Below are positions 17,083-26,878 of a DNA stretch of 64,000 nucleotides, piece by piece. Position 1 is the first letter of the stretch. Each line of letters opens with the position of its first letter. The stretch is from Paenibacillus thiaminolyticus. GTDB lineage: Bacteria; Bacillota; Bacilli; Paenibacillales; Paenibacillaceae. Under the pieces are notes generated by a model. That model had not been told where the DNA came from. It was given only the letters and a program-made list of their open reading frames with translations, and made no database searches. A program made the translations under genes and the position numbers. The DNA lies in NCBI RefSeq assembly GCF_007066085.1, contig NZ_CP041405.1:2418001-2482000 (forward strand), read 5' to 3'.

Positions 17083-17265
17083 TACTCGCTCACTTTCCAA
17101 TCAAGCTTGCAAACGAACTTCATTGTGACCGTGCAACGGCTAGGGGGAAATTGGCGTCCTGGTTCAAGGAAGATGTCCTCTGAGCAATGGGGATAATGCT
17201 CATAAGATGCGCAGCCCCCTAATCATTCAGCACCAACAGCATGCCCTCTCCTCCATTTCCAAAAG

Positions 17266-17290
17266 AAAAAACGACATCTCTGTCGTTTTT
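17266..17290 (-). terminator. Terminator after deoD
   Basis: Symmetrical hairpin AAAACGACA / TGTCGTTTT with flanking A and T runs. It can work in both directions and lies 47 bp past the deoD stop. Confidence 0.8.
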
Positions 17291-17336
17291 AGCGATGATT
17301 CCTGATCAAGCTTCATCCGTTCATCATTCTGTGTGC

Positions 17337-18053
17337 TTACTCCTGCGCCTGCGCCACCGCCAGATCCAGGGCGAGCTCAATCATCTCCGTGAACGTGCTC
17401 TCCCGCTCCTCGGCGGTCGTCATCTCGCCCGTCAGCACGTGGTTCGACACGGTCAGGATCGACAGCGCGTTGACCTGATGCCGGGCAGCGAGCGTATACA
17501 GCGCCGCCGTCTCCATTTCCAACGCCAGAATCTGATAGTCGGCCCACAGCTGAATTTCTTCGCGGTCCTCCATGTAGAACGTATCGGTCGTCATCACATT
17601 GCCGACCTTGACGGGCAGCTTCTTTTCACAGGACAGATCATACGCCTGCTTCAAGAAGCGGAAATCGGCCGTCGGCGCGAAGTCGATGCCCCGGAACCGG
17701 CGCTGGTTCATCGCCGAGCTCGTGGATGCGCTCATCGCGATCACGATGTCCCGCAGCCCCACGTTTTGCTGAATTGCTCCGCAGGTGCCGACGCGGATCA
17801 TGTGCTTGACGCCGTAATCATGAATCAGCTCATGCGCGTAGATCGAGATGGAGGGCACTCCCATTCCCGTGCCTTGCACGGAGACACGCTTCCCTTTGTA
17901 CTTCCCGGTATAGCCGAGCATGCCGCGCACCGCGTTATAACAATGCGCCTCTTCCAAAAAAGTATCCGCAATAAACCGGGCGCGTATCGGATCGCCAGGC
18001 AGCAGGATCGACTCTGCGATCTCCCCTTGCGGAGCACCAATGTGTACGCTCAT
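17337..18053 (-). CDS. deoD: Purine-nucleoside phosphorylase, DeoD type
   Basis: Hexameric phosphorylase of 238 aa that splits purine (deoxy)nucleosides with phosphate into base and (deoxy)ribose-1-P. The sequence [46 protein letters not shown] and the substrate segment [10 protein letters not shown] match DeoD. The start at 18053 gives the family N-terminus and good spacing from GGGGAGG; an ATG at 18062 is possible but too close to it. It follows the SorC-type regulator by about 40 bp, with which it probably forms an operon. Confidence 0.93.
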   Translation of the reverse strand: MSVHIGAPQGEIAESILLPGDPIRARFIADTFLEEAHCYNAVRGMLGYTGKYKGKRVSVQGTGMGVPSISIYAHELIHDYGVKHMIRVGTCGAIQQNVGLRDIVIAMSASTSSAMNQRRFRGIDFAPTADFRFLKQAYDLSCEKKLPVKVGNVMTTDTFYMEDREEIQLWADYQILALEMETAALYTLAARHQVNALSILTVSNHVLTGEMTTAEERESTFTEMIELALDLAVAQAQE

Positions 18054-18091
18054 ATCTGTCATATCCTCCCCATCATTAAGTAACCGCGTGC

Positions 18092-19096
18092 TCAGTACAG
18101 AGGAATGCCGGAAAGAGGGAAGGAAGAGGATGTCCCTTCCGGTTGAAGATATTCCTTCTCCTTGTCGGCAAGAGATTTGGCCGTGAACTGATCGGTTATG
18201 AGCACATTCGCATACCCGCCTTGGAGCGCGCCGAATATCGCCTCCACCTTGCCCGGGCCTCCGGCCACAAGGATGGAATGCTCCTTCCGGGCGAGCGAAT
18301 CAAGCGGGATCCCGATCGTCCGCGCGTCCAATTCAGGCAGACAGATCCGGCCATCGGCATCGTAGAACCGGGCGCCAATCTCCCCGCAAGCCCTGCCTGC
18401 CAATTCCTTCACCTCTTCTTCGGTAAAGTATTGCACCGGTAAAACCGGAGAATTCGGCACCGGGACGCCTACGCTGTACAGGGCGATATTCGCCTGTTCC
18501 CCCATGTCCAGGACGGCGCGCATATGGCGCTCGGACTCTATCGCCTGCTTCACCAGCGGGTGGTCCACGATAACGGGGAGCGGCAAGAAATAGGGAGACG
18601 TATGATAAGCGCTGCCGAAGAGATGCATAATCTCGCAGCTGTACGTATTCGTTCCCGATTGGCTTACGCCGCCTTGCCACTGCACGACATTGACATTGCT
18701 TACATGCTTATGATTCAACTTGTGCGCTACCTGATAAATTGTCTCTCCCCAAGCCAATGCGATCGTATCTCCATCGGTAATCAGCTCATCCAGATAGCGC
18801 GAGGCATCTTCGGCTAAATATTCTCCGATCAGGTCCTCTTCATAATGAGGCACCGGGACGACAATCGCCTTTTTCAAGCGGTATTTGTCCTTCAATTGGT
18901 AGGCAAGCCGGTGCGTATCCTCGGACGGATCCAGAATCCGAATCTGCACCAATCCGTCCTCCCGCGCCTGCTGTAAAAATCGGGAGACGGTAGGCCGGGA
19001 CACGCCAAGCTTGTCCGCGATATCCTGCTGGCTGCAATCCATGAAATAATACATTTTCGCAGCATCAATCATTTTTTTGATTTTCTCTTGATCCAT
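18092..19096 (-). CDS. deoR: SorC-family regulator, DeoR of Bacillus type
   Basis: Regulator of 334 aa from ATG 19096. The N-terminal [35 protein letters not shown] is followed by a SorC sugar-binding domain ([12 protein letters not shown]..., [10 protein letters not shown]..., [28 protein letters not shown]). In Bacillus the SorC-type DeoR senses deoxyribose-5-P and controls deoxynucleoside catabolism. The neighbouring deoD and 5'-nucleotidase support that role. A weak ribosome site leaves the start slightly uncertain; sequence further upstream does not match the family. Confidence 0.82.
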   Translation of the reverse strand: MDQEKIKKMIDAAKMYYFMDCSQQDIADKLGVSRPTVSRFLQQAREDGLVQIRILDPSEDTHRLAYQLKDKYRLKKAIVVPVPHYEEDLIGEYLAEDASRYLDELITDGDTIALAWGETIYQVAHKLNHKHVSNVNVVQWQGGVSQSGTNTYSCEIMHLFGSAYHTSPYFLPLPVIVDHPLVKQAIESERHMRAVLDMGEQANIALYSVGVPVPNSPVLPVQYFTEEEVKELAGRACGEIGARFYDADGRICLPELDARTIGIPLDSLARKEHSILVAGGPGKVEAIFGALQGGYANVLITDQFTAKSLADKEKEYLQPEGTSSSFPLSGIPLY

Positions 19097-19349
19097 CCCA
19101 AGCCACCCATCTATCCAATGTCGAATATAGGAAAAACCGTATATAATCTCTATTATAGCATTGTCGCCGCATCTTATCATTTGGCTTTCCCCGGAACCGG
19201 ATGGCAACTGGCATCCCTCGGACATCCATAACGAGAACAAGCGCCCCCCTGCACAATCGCCGGGGAGCGCTCGCCGCATTACGCTCAGCCTATTCCATTA
19301 TCCCGCGGCAGGCCAGAATCGAGATGAATAACCTGCGCCTCGCCCCGGA

Positions 19350-21224
19350 TTAGTTGACTCTTACAATACGGTTCTCTACTTTTGGATGAATGACCTTATT
19401 GTTCACCAAGTATTCTTCTACGATATCATAGAAAGTATAGCCGGTATCCAGCACCTGATCCTTCTTCAGCATCGAGTATCCGTCACCGCCGGAGGTAATG
19501 AAGTCATTCGTCGCCACCTTGTACGTCTTCTCCGGATCAAGCGGCTGTCCGCCGACCTTCACCTCGGTGACCCGTTCGCCGGCCGGCTTCTTCACGTCAT
19601 AGACGAAAGACATGCCGCCAACTTGAAGGAAGGAGCCCGGCAGATCGTCGGTATTCTCCGCTCCTCTGACCGACACTTCCAGCGCAGCCTTCAGATCGGC
19701 TCCGGTCGCCTCCACGATGGTCAGCGTATTCGGGAACGGCAGAATGGAATAGAGATCCTTCTTCGTCATGTCTCCCGCCTGCTTGCTGGCGCGGATGCCC
19801 CCGCCGTTGACCAGCGCCACATCGGCTTCATAGCCTGTGATCGTCTTCGTCTTGGCAATGATCGCATCAGCGATGAAGTTGCCCAGATTGGTCTCCTGCG
19901 CCCGGACCTGCGTGCGCTCGCCGTCCAGATCGACCTCGGTCTTGCCCACGACGGCCTTCATCGATTCCTCGACCTTGACCACGACCTCTTGCACGAGCTT
20001 CTCGATCTCCGGATCGGCCTTCACATTCTCGTCATACTCGACCAATCCGCCGCTGAAGCCGACCAGTTCCTTATTGTAATAGAACAGATCGACGCGGCCC
20101 AATGATTTGCCGTACTCCCAGTCCTGAACGATATAGGTGCCGTTCACGACTTCCGGCGTATGAAGCGGTGTATGGGAATGGCCCCCGATGATGAGGTCGA
20201 TGCCCGAGACGTTCTTCGCGATCTCCCGGTCTTTGTCCACGCCGATATGCGAGACGATAATGACATGATCGGCCTCCTTCTTCATCTCCGGCACCAGTTC
20301 CTTGGCGATATCTACCGGATCCTTGAACGTCAGCCCCTTCACATTGTTCGGATGCGTCACGATCGGCGTCTCTTCCGCGACGAAGCCGATGAAGGCGAAC
20401 GTCTCGCCGCCCACCTCGGTCTGGAACGTCGGCACGAGCAAGTTGCTGCCGTCCGCCTTGAAGACGTTGGCGCTAATCATCGGATACTTCAGCTGGTCGC
20501 GAAGCTTCAGCAGCTGCTCGTAGCCGAAATCAAATTCGTGGTTCCCGGCTGCCATCGCCGTGTAGCCGAGCGAATTGAGAATCGGAAGAATCGATTCTCC
20601 CTTGAATTGGTTCGTATAGATCGTGCCCTGGAACGTATCTCCCGCATCCATCAACAGGAAATTGTTGTTCTCCTTCTCCCATTCCTTGACGAGCGTCGCG
20701 ATTTTGGCGTAACCGAATTCCTTGCCCTTCTGATCCTCCTGAATGTGGCCATGGACATCATTCGTATGGGCAATCGTAATATGCTCCGTCAGCGCGGCTC
20801 CCAACGCTTCCGTGAATTGGTCGCGGGTCACGGAGGCGCCGGCAGGCAGCTCAAGCTCAACGCCCAGCTTCTTCGCAATCCCGGCAAGGCGTTCGGCGGA
20901 AGGCGCCAGTCTGTCATTTGCGCTCTCCTCCTCCGTAATCGCGCCCTGTCCAGCCGCCCAGTCAAGATAGCCCTGCGCCCAATAGCCGCTCTGCTCCGGA
21001 ATCGAAGCTCCGGTTCCTCTCGCAATCAGCGCGACGGCTTCCCCCAATGACACGGGACGCTCAAGCCGCAGATCCCCATGCTCATAGCCTGCAATAATAT
21101 GCTTCTGCTGCATCCATTCATTGTGCTCCACCGGTTGGAGCGGGGCGGCAAAGGCCGATGCCGAGAACAGCATCCCCAATGCGCCGGTCATGAGGAATGA
21201 AGCCGCTTTCATTTGGAGTCTCAA
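19350..21224 (-). CDS. Cell-surface 5'-nucleotidase with N-terminal SLH-like repeats
   Basis: Secreted metallophosphatase of about 624 aa. TTG 21224 is preferred since GGGAGAGTGAA precedes it; an in-frame ATG at 21245 lacks a site. After a signal peptide ending ASAFA come two weak SLH-type repeats (WMQQKHIIAGYEHGDLRLERPVSLGEAVALI and a second copy), which may anchor it to the wall. Then a calcineurin-like domain (HTNDVHGH, DAGDTFQGT, GNHEFDFG, VSHIGVD, GGHSHTPL) and the 5'-nucleotidase C-terminal domain (NLGNFIADAI, NGGGIRA, DGYSML). It would release nucleosides outside the cell, feeding the adjacent DeoD pathway. Confidence 0.9.
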   Translation of the reverse strand: MRLQMKAASFLMTGALGMLFSASAFAAPLQPVEHNEWMQQKHIIAGYEHGDLRLERPVSLGEAVALIARGTGASIPEQSGYWAQGYLDWAAGQGAITEEESANDRLAPSAERLAGIAKKLGVELELPAGASVTRDQFTEALGAALTEHITIAHTNDVHGHIQEDQKGKEFGYAKIATLVKEWEKENNNFLLMDAGDTFQGTIYTNQFKGESILPILNSLGYTAMAAGNHEFDFGYEQLLKLRDQLKYPMISANVFKADGSNLLVPTFQTEVGGETFAFIGFVAEETPIVTHPNNVKGLTFKDPVDIAKELVPEMKKEADHVIIVSHIGVDKDREIAKNVSGIDLIIGGHSHTPLHTPEVVNGTYIVQDWEYGKSLGRVDLFYYNKELVGFSGGLVEYDENVKADPEIEKLVQEVVVKVEESMKAVVGKTEVDLDGERTQVRAQETNLGNFIADAIIAKTKTITGYEADVALVNGGGIRASKQAGDMTKKDLYSILPFPNTLTIVEATGADLKAALEVSVRGAENTDDLPGSFLQVGGMSFVYDVKKPAGERVTEVKVGGQPLDPEKTYKVATNDFITSGGDGYSMLKKDQVLDTGYTFYDIVEEYLVNNKVIHPKVENRIVRVN

Positions 21225-21577
21225 ATAATTCACTCTCCCTTTCATCTTGTTGATAGAATACCGACCATCATTGAACAAATGTAAATATACAAAATACTTT
21301 TTATCAACTCATAGTATACATAGTTTATTTTTCTGCGGTCAAGACAAAGTTTCATGCCGAGATAGTATGGAAAACATAGGATTTTCATCGATTCTTGCTT
21401 TCTGCGAAATGAACATTTGTAAAACCGATCGTTTCATATCGAAATGAAAGCGAATTTGAGCCAGCCTTCCGCTGGGCCATCCCTTCTCCATACCGAGTTC
21501 ATACTCCGTTCATAATCCTTCCTTAAGCTGAAGCTGAAGCTGCAGTATACATCGAATTTAATAGGAGGAATGCCGAT
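21225..21577. other. Divergent intergenic region
   Basis: About 350 bp between the 5'-nucleotidase and the S9 peptidase, AT-rich near 21280-21420, presumably holding both promoters. No riboswitch, repeat or gene was recognised. A GAACAAATGTAA stretch near 21273 only partly resembles a LexA box. Confidence 0.5.
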
Positions 21578-23938
21578 ATGAGCAACATAATATCCCGCGA
21601 ACAGTATGATCGCGCCGCGAAGCTGTTGAGTAGCGAATGGCAGCAGCATGTGTTCAACGGCCGCGTCGTGCCGAACTGGCTGGACGGCGGGAACCGGTTC
21701 TGGTACCGCTGCGACGTGCGGCTGGGCAGAGAGAAGGGAACCGAGTATATCCTCGCCGATCCCGAGACGAACGCCTCGAAGCCGGCCTTCGATCATGAAC
21801 GTCTCGCTTCTTCCCTGAGCCAGGAGGTTGGCCGGACGCTGGATCGCCATCATTTGGAGCTGGATCGGCTGGAACTGCCCGAATCATGCCATCTCATCCG
21901 CTTCGATATGGACGGGGCACGCTGGGAATGCGATCTGTCCAGCTATCGGTGCACCCGCCTCCCGGCCCCGGACCGGCCGCTGCCCGAGCCGTATGAGCTG
22001 CTCTCCCCCGACGGGCAGTGGGGCGCCTACGCCGAGAAGCATAATCTGTTCACCCGCCATGTGGAGAGCGGGGAAGTGCGGCAGTTGACCTTCGGCGGCG
22101 AGCCTTATTATGATTATACAGGCAGTGTGGAGGCGATGAACCTGAATCTTCGCCCCGAGGGCAAGTCATTCCCGGCCGCCTTGTGGTCGCCCGACTCGAC
22201 GAAGCTCATGACAATGCGGCTCGATCAGCGTTCGCTCCGCGAGCTTCATCTGCTCCAACACGTGCCCTCTGCGGCAAGCGGGGACCTCCGGCCTGTCCGG
22301 CATTCGATACGCTATGCTTGTCCGGGCGATCCCCATATCCCGCTGGCCGACATCGTCATCTGCGATATTAAGCGGCAGGACAGCATCGTCGTGGACGCGC
22401 CCCGCATCATACTCGGTTCCGACAGCCCCTTCAATCCTCTGGCCCCCCAGGCCTGCTGGAGCAAGGACAGCAAGCAGGTCTGCTATCTGTCCATGGCCCG
22501 CGATTACCGTTCGGCCAAGCTGATTGCCGCCGATGCGGAGACGGGGGCGGCCCGCACCGCCATCGAAGAACGGAGCGATACGTTCCTGTTCATCGATCTG
22601 TATCATTTCGGCAATCTGGACCTACAGTTACGGCCGGATCCGAACTTCCGCCTGCTGGCCGACGATACCGCCCTCTGGCTCTCCGAGCGCGACGGATACG
22701 CTCATCTGTATCTGTTCGACAGCCGCTCGAGACAGCTCATCCGTCAGCTTACATCCGGCGAGTGGAACGTCCGGCGGCTGGCGGCCGTGGATGAGCGGCA
22801 GCAATGGATATACTTCACGGCCAGCGGCCGCGAACCGGGGCGCGATCCGTACTTCCAGCACCTGTACCGCATCCGTCTTGACGGGACGGGCTTGACGCTG
22901 CTGACGCCGGAGGATGCGGATCATAAGATCGCCTTCGCTCCGGATCTGAGCTGCTTCACGGACACCTATTCGCGCGTCGATCTGCCTCCGGTATCCGTGC
23001 TTCGCCACAACGACGGCAGCCTCGTCCGGGAGCTGGAGCGGGCCGATATCGAGCTGCTGCTGGAGCAGGGCTATCAGCTTCCGGAACGGTTCACGGTCAA
23101 GGCGGCGGATGGGGTTACGGATCTATACGGCATTTTGATCCCTCCCGCATCCTGCGAGCCTGGGCGGAAGTATCCGCTGATCGATTATTTTTACGGGGGA
23201 CCTCAGCTTCTCAATACGCCGAAATCGTTCCTGTGGGAGTCCGCCATCGATTTCTCCGGCGGATCGCAATCGTTCACCCAACTCGGATTCGTAACGATCG
23301 TGATGGACGGAACGGGCACTCCTTACCGCTCCAAGGCGTTCCATGACGCGTCCGACGGCAATCTCGAGCATGCGGCCGGATTAGCGGATCATGCCGCCGC
23401 CATCCCTCAGCTCGCCGAACGATATCCGTTCATCGATCCGAAGCGCGTCGGCATCTGGGGTGTCTCCGGGGGAGGCTACGGCTCGGCCCGGGCCATTCTG
23501 ACCTATCCCGACGTCTATTCCGTCGCCGTCTCGGGGGCCGGCAATCACGATCAGCGGGCCTACATTGCAGCATGGGGCGATCGGTTCCAGGGACTGGCCG
23601 ACAAGGAACATCCGGAGAGGTATGGCCGTCAGGACAACGCACAGCTGGCGGCTAATCTGAAGGGCAAGCTGCTGCTCGCGCACGGCGATATGGATGACAA
23701 TGTTCATATGGCGCATACGATGCAGCTCGTCGACGCACTGATCCGGGCGAACAAGGACTTCGATCTGCTCATCATGCCGAACGTCGGCCATAGCATTCAG
23801 TCGAACCGCTATTTTATCCGGCGGAAATGGGACTATTTCGTGAAGCATCTGCTCGGAGCCGAACCGCCTGCCCAGTATGAGATTGCGCCGGAGGTGCAGC
23901 ACTTGCCCGCACAGGCTGCTCTGTCCATTCCCGACTAA
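21578..23938 (+). CDS. S9 family peptidase, dipeptidyl-peptidase IV-like
   Basis: Serine peptidase of 786 aa. The N-terminal two thirds form a DPP-IV-type beta-propeller (repeated SPDGQWGAY, LWSPDSTKL, CWSKDSKQVCYLS). The C-terminal alpha/beta hydrolase holds the nucleophile in WGVSGGGYGS (about residue 630), Asp in HGDMDDNVH (about 704) and His in NVGHSIQ (about 738). The typical DPP4 GWSYGG is replaced by GVSGGG. No signal peptide is seen, so it is probably cytosolic. The ATG follows ATAGGAGGAA. It stands alone, divergent from the nucleotidase. Confidence 0.9.
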   Translation: MSNIISREQYDRAAKLLSSEWQQHVFNGRVVPNWLDGGNRFWYRCDVRLGREKGTEYILADPETNASKPAFDHERLASSLSQEVGRTLDRHHLELDRLELPESCHLIRFDMDGARWECDLSSYRCTRLPAPDRPLPEPYELLSPDGQWGAYAEKHNLFTRHVESGEVRQLTFGGEPYYDYTGSVEAMNLNLRPEGKSFPAALWSPDSTKLMTMRLDQRSLRELHLLQHVPSAASGDLRPVRHSIRYACPGDPHIPLADIVICDIKRQDSIVVDAPRIILGSDSPFNPLAPQACWSKDSKQVCYLSMARDYRSAKLIAADAETGAARTAIEERSDTFLFIDLYHFGNLDLQLRPDPNFRLLADDTALWLSERDGYAHLYLFDSRSRQLIRQLTSGEWNVRRLAAVDERQQWIYFTASGREPGRDPYFQHLYRIRLDGTGLTLLTPEDADHKIAFAPDLSCFTDTYSRVDLPPVSVLRHNDGSLVRELERADIELLLEQGYQLPERFTVKAADGVTDLYGILIPPASCEPGRKYPLIDYFYGGPQLLNTPKSFLWESAIDFSGGSQSFTQLGFVTIVMDGTGTPYRSKAFHDASDGNLEHAAGLADHAAAIPQLAERYPFIDPKRVGIWGVSGGGYGSARAILTYPDVYSVAVSGAGNHDQRAYIAAWGDRFQGLADKEHPERYGRQDNAQLAANLKGKLLLAHGDMDDNVHMAHTMQLVDALIRANKDFDLLIMPNVGHSIQSNRYFIRRKWDYFVKHLLGAEPPAQYEIAPEVQHLPAQAALSIPD

Positions 23939-23954
23939 CCCAATGAAAATTAAA

Positions 23955-23983
23955 TTGACAACCGCAGCATTCCTGTGTATGAT
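23955..23983 (+). promoter_or_regulatory. Sigma-A promoter of the methionine-transport operon
   Basis: TTGACA (23955-23960) and TATGAT (23978-23983) with an exact 17-bp spacer. Transcription would begin about 23990, shortly before the S-box aptamer. Confidence 0.85.
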
Positions 23984-24011
23984 TCTCACAAGACAATTTC
24001 ATTATCTTGAC

Positions 24012-24119
24012 CTTATCAAGAGCGACTGAGGGAATAGGCCCTATGACGTCCAGCAACCTTACCCATTATGGTAAAAGGTGCTAAATCCTACAGAATGCGC
24101 GGCATTCTGAGAGATAAGT
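24012..24119 (+). ncRNA. SAM-I (S-box) riboswitch
   Basis: The aptamer opens with CTTATCAAGAG and closes with GAGATAAG, forming P1. Internal conserved segments are TGAGGGA.TAGGCCCTATGA, CAGCAACC and AAAGGTGCTAAATCC, in the right order. Binding of S-adenosylmethionine should favour the terminator just downstream and switch off metNPQ. Confidence 0.95.
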
Positions 24120-24143
24120 GGTTCCTATCGATGGAATGCAGCA

Positions 24144-24175
24144 GCCTCTTTCTCTCATGGAAAGAGGCTTTTTTT
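24144..24175 (+). terminator. Riboswitch-controlled terminator
   Basis: Perfect 8-bp stem GCCTCTTT / AAAGAGGC with a 9-nt loop, then seven T residues. It is the expression platform of the S-box upstream of metN. Confidence 0.92.
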
Positions 24176-24239
24176 CATTCGCTGGAATAGATGCTGGCCG
24201 GACGAGACAATACAGCATGAACGTTGGAGTGTGAGAGAG

Positions 24240-25244
24240 ATGATAGAGATAAGGAATCTTATCAAGGAATACCGAAGCAAGACGGGAACGGTCGTCGGTG
24301 TCGATAATGTCTCGCTGCAGATAGAGAAGGGCGACATCTACGGCATCATTGGGCGAAGCGGAGCCGGCAAAAGCTCCCTGCTCCGCTGCATCAATCTGCT
24401 GGAGCAGCCGGCATCGGGCAGCATCCTCGTCGACGGCGTCGATCTGACCAAGCTGCAGGGCGAGCAGCTGCGGCAGGCCCGGTTGAAGATCGGCATGATC
24501 TTTCAACATTTTCACCTGATTCGATCCAAGACGGTCTATGAGAACATCGCCTTTGCGCTCAAGGCGAACCGGACATCCAGGGCGGACATCGAAGCGCGGG
24601 TGACCGAGCTATTGGAGATGGTCGGCTTGTCCGACAAGCGCGATGTCTATCCTTCGCAGCTGAGCGGCGGCCAGAAGCAGCGGGTGGGCATCGCCAGGGC
24701 GCTCGCGAACGATCCGCATGTGCTGCTCTGCGATGAGGCGACATCCGCGCTCGATCCGGAGACGACCCAGTCCATTCTCGACCTGCTGCAAAAAATCAAC
24801 CGTGAATGGAAGCTGACAATCGTCCTGATTACCCATGAGATGGAAGTCGTCAAGGCAATCTGCGATCGGATGGCCGTCATGCAGAACGGCCGCGTCGTCG
24901 AGGAGGGGCCTGTCTATGATATCTTTTCCGATCCGCAGCATCCGATGACCCGCTCCTTCATCAACAGCCTGTTCCAATTCGATCTGCCCGACCGCCTGCT
25001 CCGGCACAGCACGGGAACCGTCGTCAAGATTCACTTCGTCGCGCCGCAGGCGGAGGAAGCCGTCATTACCGACATGCTGAAGCAGTTCGATGTCACAGGC
25101 AATATCCTGCATGGCAAGATCGAATACATCCATGATACGCCTCTCGGCATCCTCATCCTGGAGCTGAACGGCAATCCGTCCGAAGTGCAGCGGGCCATGG
25201 ATTATATCGCATCACGAACGCACCGATTGGAGGTAATCAGATAG
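24240..25244 (+). CDS. metN: Methionine ABC transporter ATP-binding protein
   Basis: ATPase of 334 aa. Walker A is GRSGAGKSS, the ABC signature LSGGQKQR, Walker B VLLCDEATSALD, and the H-loop LITHEME. A C-terminal NIL/ACT-like domain (residues about 260-334) is the regulatory methionine-sensing domain of MetN. ATG 24240 is preferred; an in-frame GTG nine bases upstream is possible. It is the first gene behind the S-box and its stop abuts the start of the permease gene. Confidence 0.93.
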   Translation: MIEIRNLIKEYRSKTGTVVGVDNVSLQIEKGDIYGIIGRSGAGKSSLLRCINLLEQPASGSILVDGVDLTKLQGEQLRQARLKIGMIFQHFHLIRSKTVYENIAFALKANRTSRADIEARVTELLEMVGLSDKRDVYPSQLSGGQKQRVGIARALANDPHVLLCDEATSALDPETTQSILDLLQKINREWKLTIVLITHEMEVVKAICDRMAVMQNGRVVEEGPVYDIFSDPQHPMTRSFINSLFQFDLPDRLLRHSTGTVVKIHFVAPQAEEAVITDMLKQFDVTGNILHGKIEYIHDTPLGILILELNGNPSEVQRAMDYIASRTHRLEVIR

Positions 25245-25904
25245 ATGGACTCCCTCATACAGATCTTGCCCGATCTGTACAAGGCGTTTTTTCAGACCTT
25301 GTATATGGTGGGCATCTCATTAGTTGTCGCTTTAATTCTGGGTCTTCCTATTGGAATAATATTATTTGTAACGGATAAAGGACTGTTTCTCGAAAATCGC
25401 CTTACCCGCGTCGTCCTCGGCTTCATCGTCAACATGATCCGATCGGTTCCGTTCATCATCCTGCTCGTGACCCTGCTGCCGCTGACGAAGCTGATCGCCG
25501 GCACTACGATTGGTCCGACAGCCGCATCTGTCTCGTTGTCGGTGGCCGCCATCCCGTTCTTCGCCCGGCTCGTCGAGACCGCGCTGCGCGAGATCGACAA
25601 GGGCGTTATCGAAGCTGCCGTGTCGATCGGGGCCACACCTTGGATGATCATCCAGGATGTGCTGCTTCCCGAAGCGAAGCCCGGCATCGTGCAAGGGATT
25701 AATATTACCGCGATCAGCCTCGTGGCCTACTCGGCCATGGCCGGGACGGTCGGCGGAGGCGGCATCGGCGATCTGGCGATCCGGTTCGGCTATTACCGCT
25801 ATGACAATACGGTCATGTTCACCACCGTCATCGTCCTGATCTGTCTCGTGCAGCTCATTCAATATGCCGGCGATTTCCTGGCCAAAAAGGTAGACAAGCG
25901 CTAA
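25245..25904 (+). CDS. metP: Methionine ABC transporter permease
   Basis: Permease of 219 aa, MetI/MetP type, with five predicted helices and the coupling loop EAAVSIGATPWMIIQDVLLPEAKPG. The conserved YSAMAGTVGGGGIGDLAIRFGYYRY segment is diagnostic of D-/L-methionine permeases. The ATG follows the metN stop with no gap and has GGAGGTAATC ahead of it. Confidence 0.94.
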   Translation: MDSLIQILPDLYKAFFQTLYMVGISLVVALILGLPIGIILFVTDKGLFLENRLTRVVLGFIVNMIRSVPFIILLVTLLPLTKLIAGTTIGPTAASVSLSVAAIPFFARLVETALREIDKGVIEAAVSIGATPWMIIQDVLLPEAKPGIVQGINITAISLVAYSAMAGTVGGGGIGDLAIRFGYYRYDNTVMFTTVIVLICLVQLIQYAGDFLAKKVDKR

Positions 25905-25949
25905 CGCAAGGTTACAACATCATTTCACATATATATGGAGGGTATCATC

Positions 25950-26795
25950 ATGAAAAAGACAGCCATTCTTCTCTCGCTCATCCTGACGCTCAGCCTGTTG
26001 GCCGCCTGCGGCAGCGGCCCGTCCTCCAGCGGCGGGGACAATGCGAAGCAGGAAGAGCGCAAAACATTGAAGTTCGGGGCCACCGCCGGCCCATACAGCG
26101 ATATGCTGACGAAGGCGATCAAGCCGATCATGGAGAAAAAAGGCTACACGATCGAAATCGTCGAATTCGGGGATTACGTGCAGCCGAACCTGGCGCTGTC
26201 CAACGGCGATCTGGCCGCGAACCTGTTCCAGCATAAAATCTACATGGATAACTTCGCCAAGGAAAACAAGCTGGAACTGACCGATCTCATCGTCGTGCCT
26301 ACGGCGCCAATGGGCATCTACTCATCGAAGTACAAGGCGCTCGGCGAGATCGCCGACGGCAGCACCGTCGCGCTGGCGAACGATCCGACCAATCTCGCCC
26401 GTTCGCTGGGGCTGCTCCAGGACGCCGGCCTGCTGACGATGAAGGATGACATTGACCCGCTGCGCGTCTCGGAGAAGGACGTCAAGGACAACCCGAAGCA
26501 GCTCGTGCTGCAGCCGATCGAGGCCGGCCAGCTGCCGCGCGCCGTCGACAGCGCCGATATCTCCCTTGTGCCGGGCAACTTCGCGCTCGCGGCCAAGATG
26601 AATCTGCTGGATGCGCTGCAGCTGGAAAATATGCCGGACGACTACCGCAACCGGGTCGTCATCAACACGGCCGACAAGGACAAGGCCTTCGCGAAGGATC
26701 TGAAGGAAGCGGTCGAATCGCCGGAATTCGAGCAGATTATCGATGAGCAGTTCCAGGGGTTCGGGAAGCCGGAGTGGATGCTGAACCGGAAATAA
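25950..26795 (+). CDS. metQ: Methionine-binding lipoprotein
   Basis: NlpA/MetQ-family lipoprotein, 281 aa, from ATG 25950 behind GGAGGG. The signal peptide ends in lipobox LLAAC and a short Ser/Gly linker. Core motifs LKFGATAGPYSDMLTKAIKPIMEKKGY, EFGDYVQPNLALSNGDLAANLFQH and VALANDPTNLARSLGLLQ are typical of MetQ. It captures methionine for MetNP and shares their SAM-responsive control. Confidence 0.94.
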   Translation: MKKTAILLSLILTLSLLAACGSGPSSSGGDNAKQEERKTLKFGATAGPYSDMLTKAIKPIMEKKGYTIEIVEFGDYVQPNLALSNGDLAANLFQHKIYMDNFAKENKLELTDLIVVPTAPMGIYSSKYKALGEIADGSTVALANDPTNLARSLGLLQDAGLLTMKDDIDPLRVSEKDVKDNPKQLVLQPIEAGQLPRAVDSADISLVPGNFALAAKMNLLDALQLENMPDDYRNRVVINTADKDKAFAKDLKEAVESPEFEQIIDEQFQGFGKPEWMLNRK

Positions 26796-26878
26796 GGAAG
26801 AACCAATGGGGATTTGCTAGGATTGCTAGGATATTCAGGATTGCGGGGATTACTAGGATAGATAGGGGGGGTTAGGAA

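Noticed and set aside
21270..21290. LexA-like box GAACAAATGTAA near the nucleotidase promoter
   Set aside because: The second half-site lacks GTTC, so it does not meet the SOS consensus.
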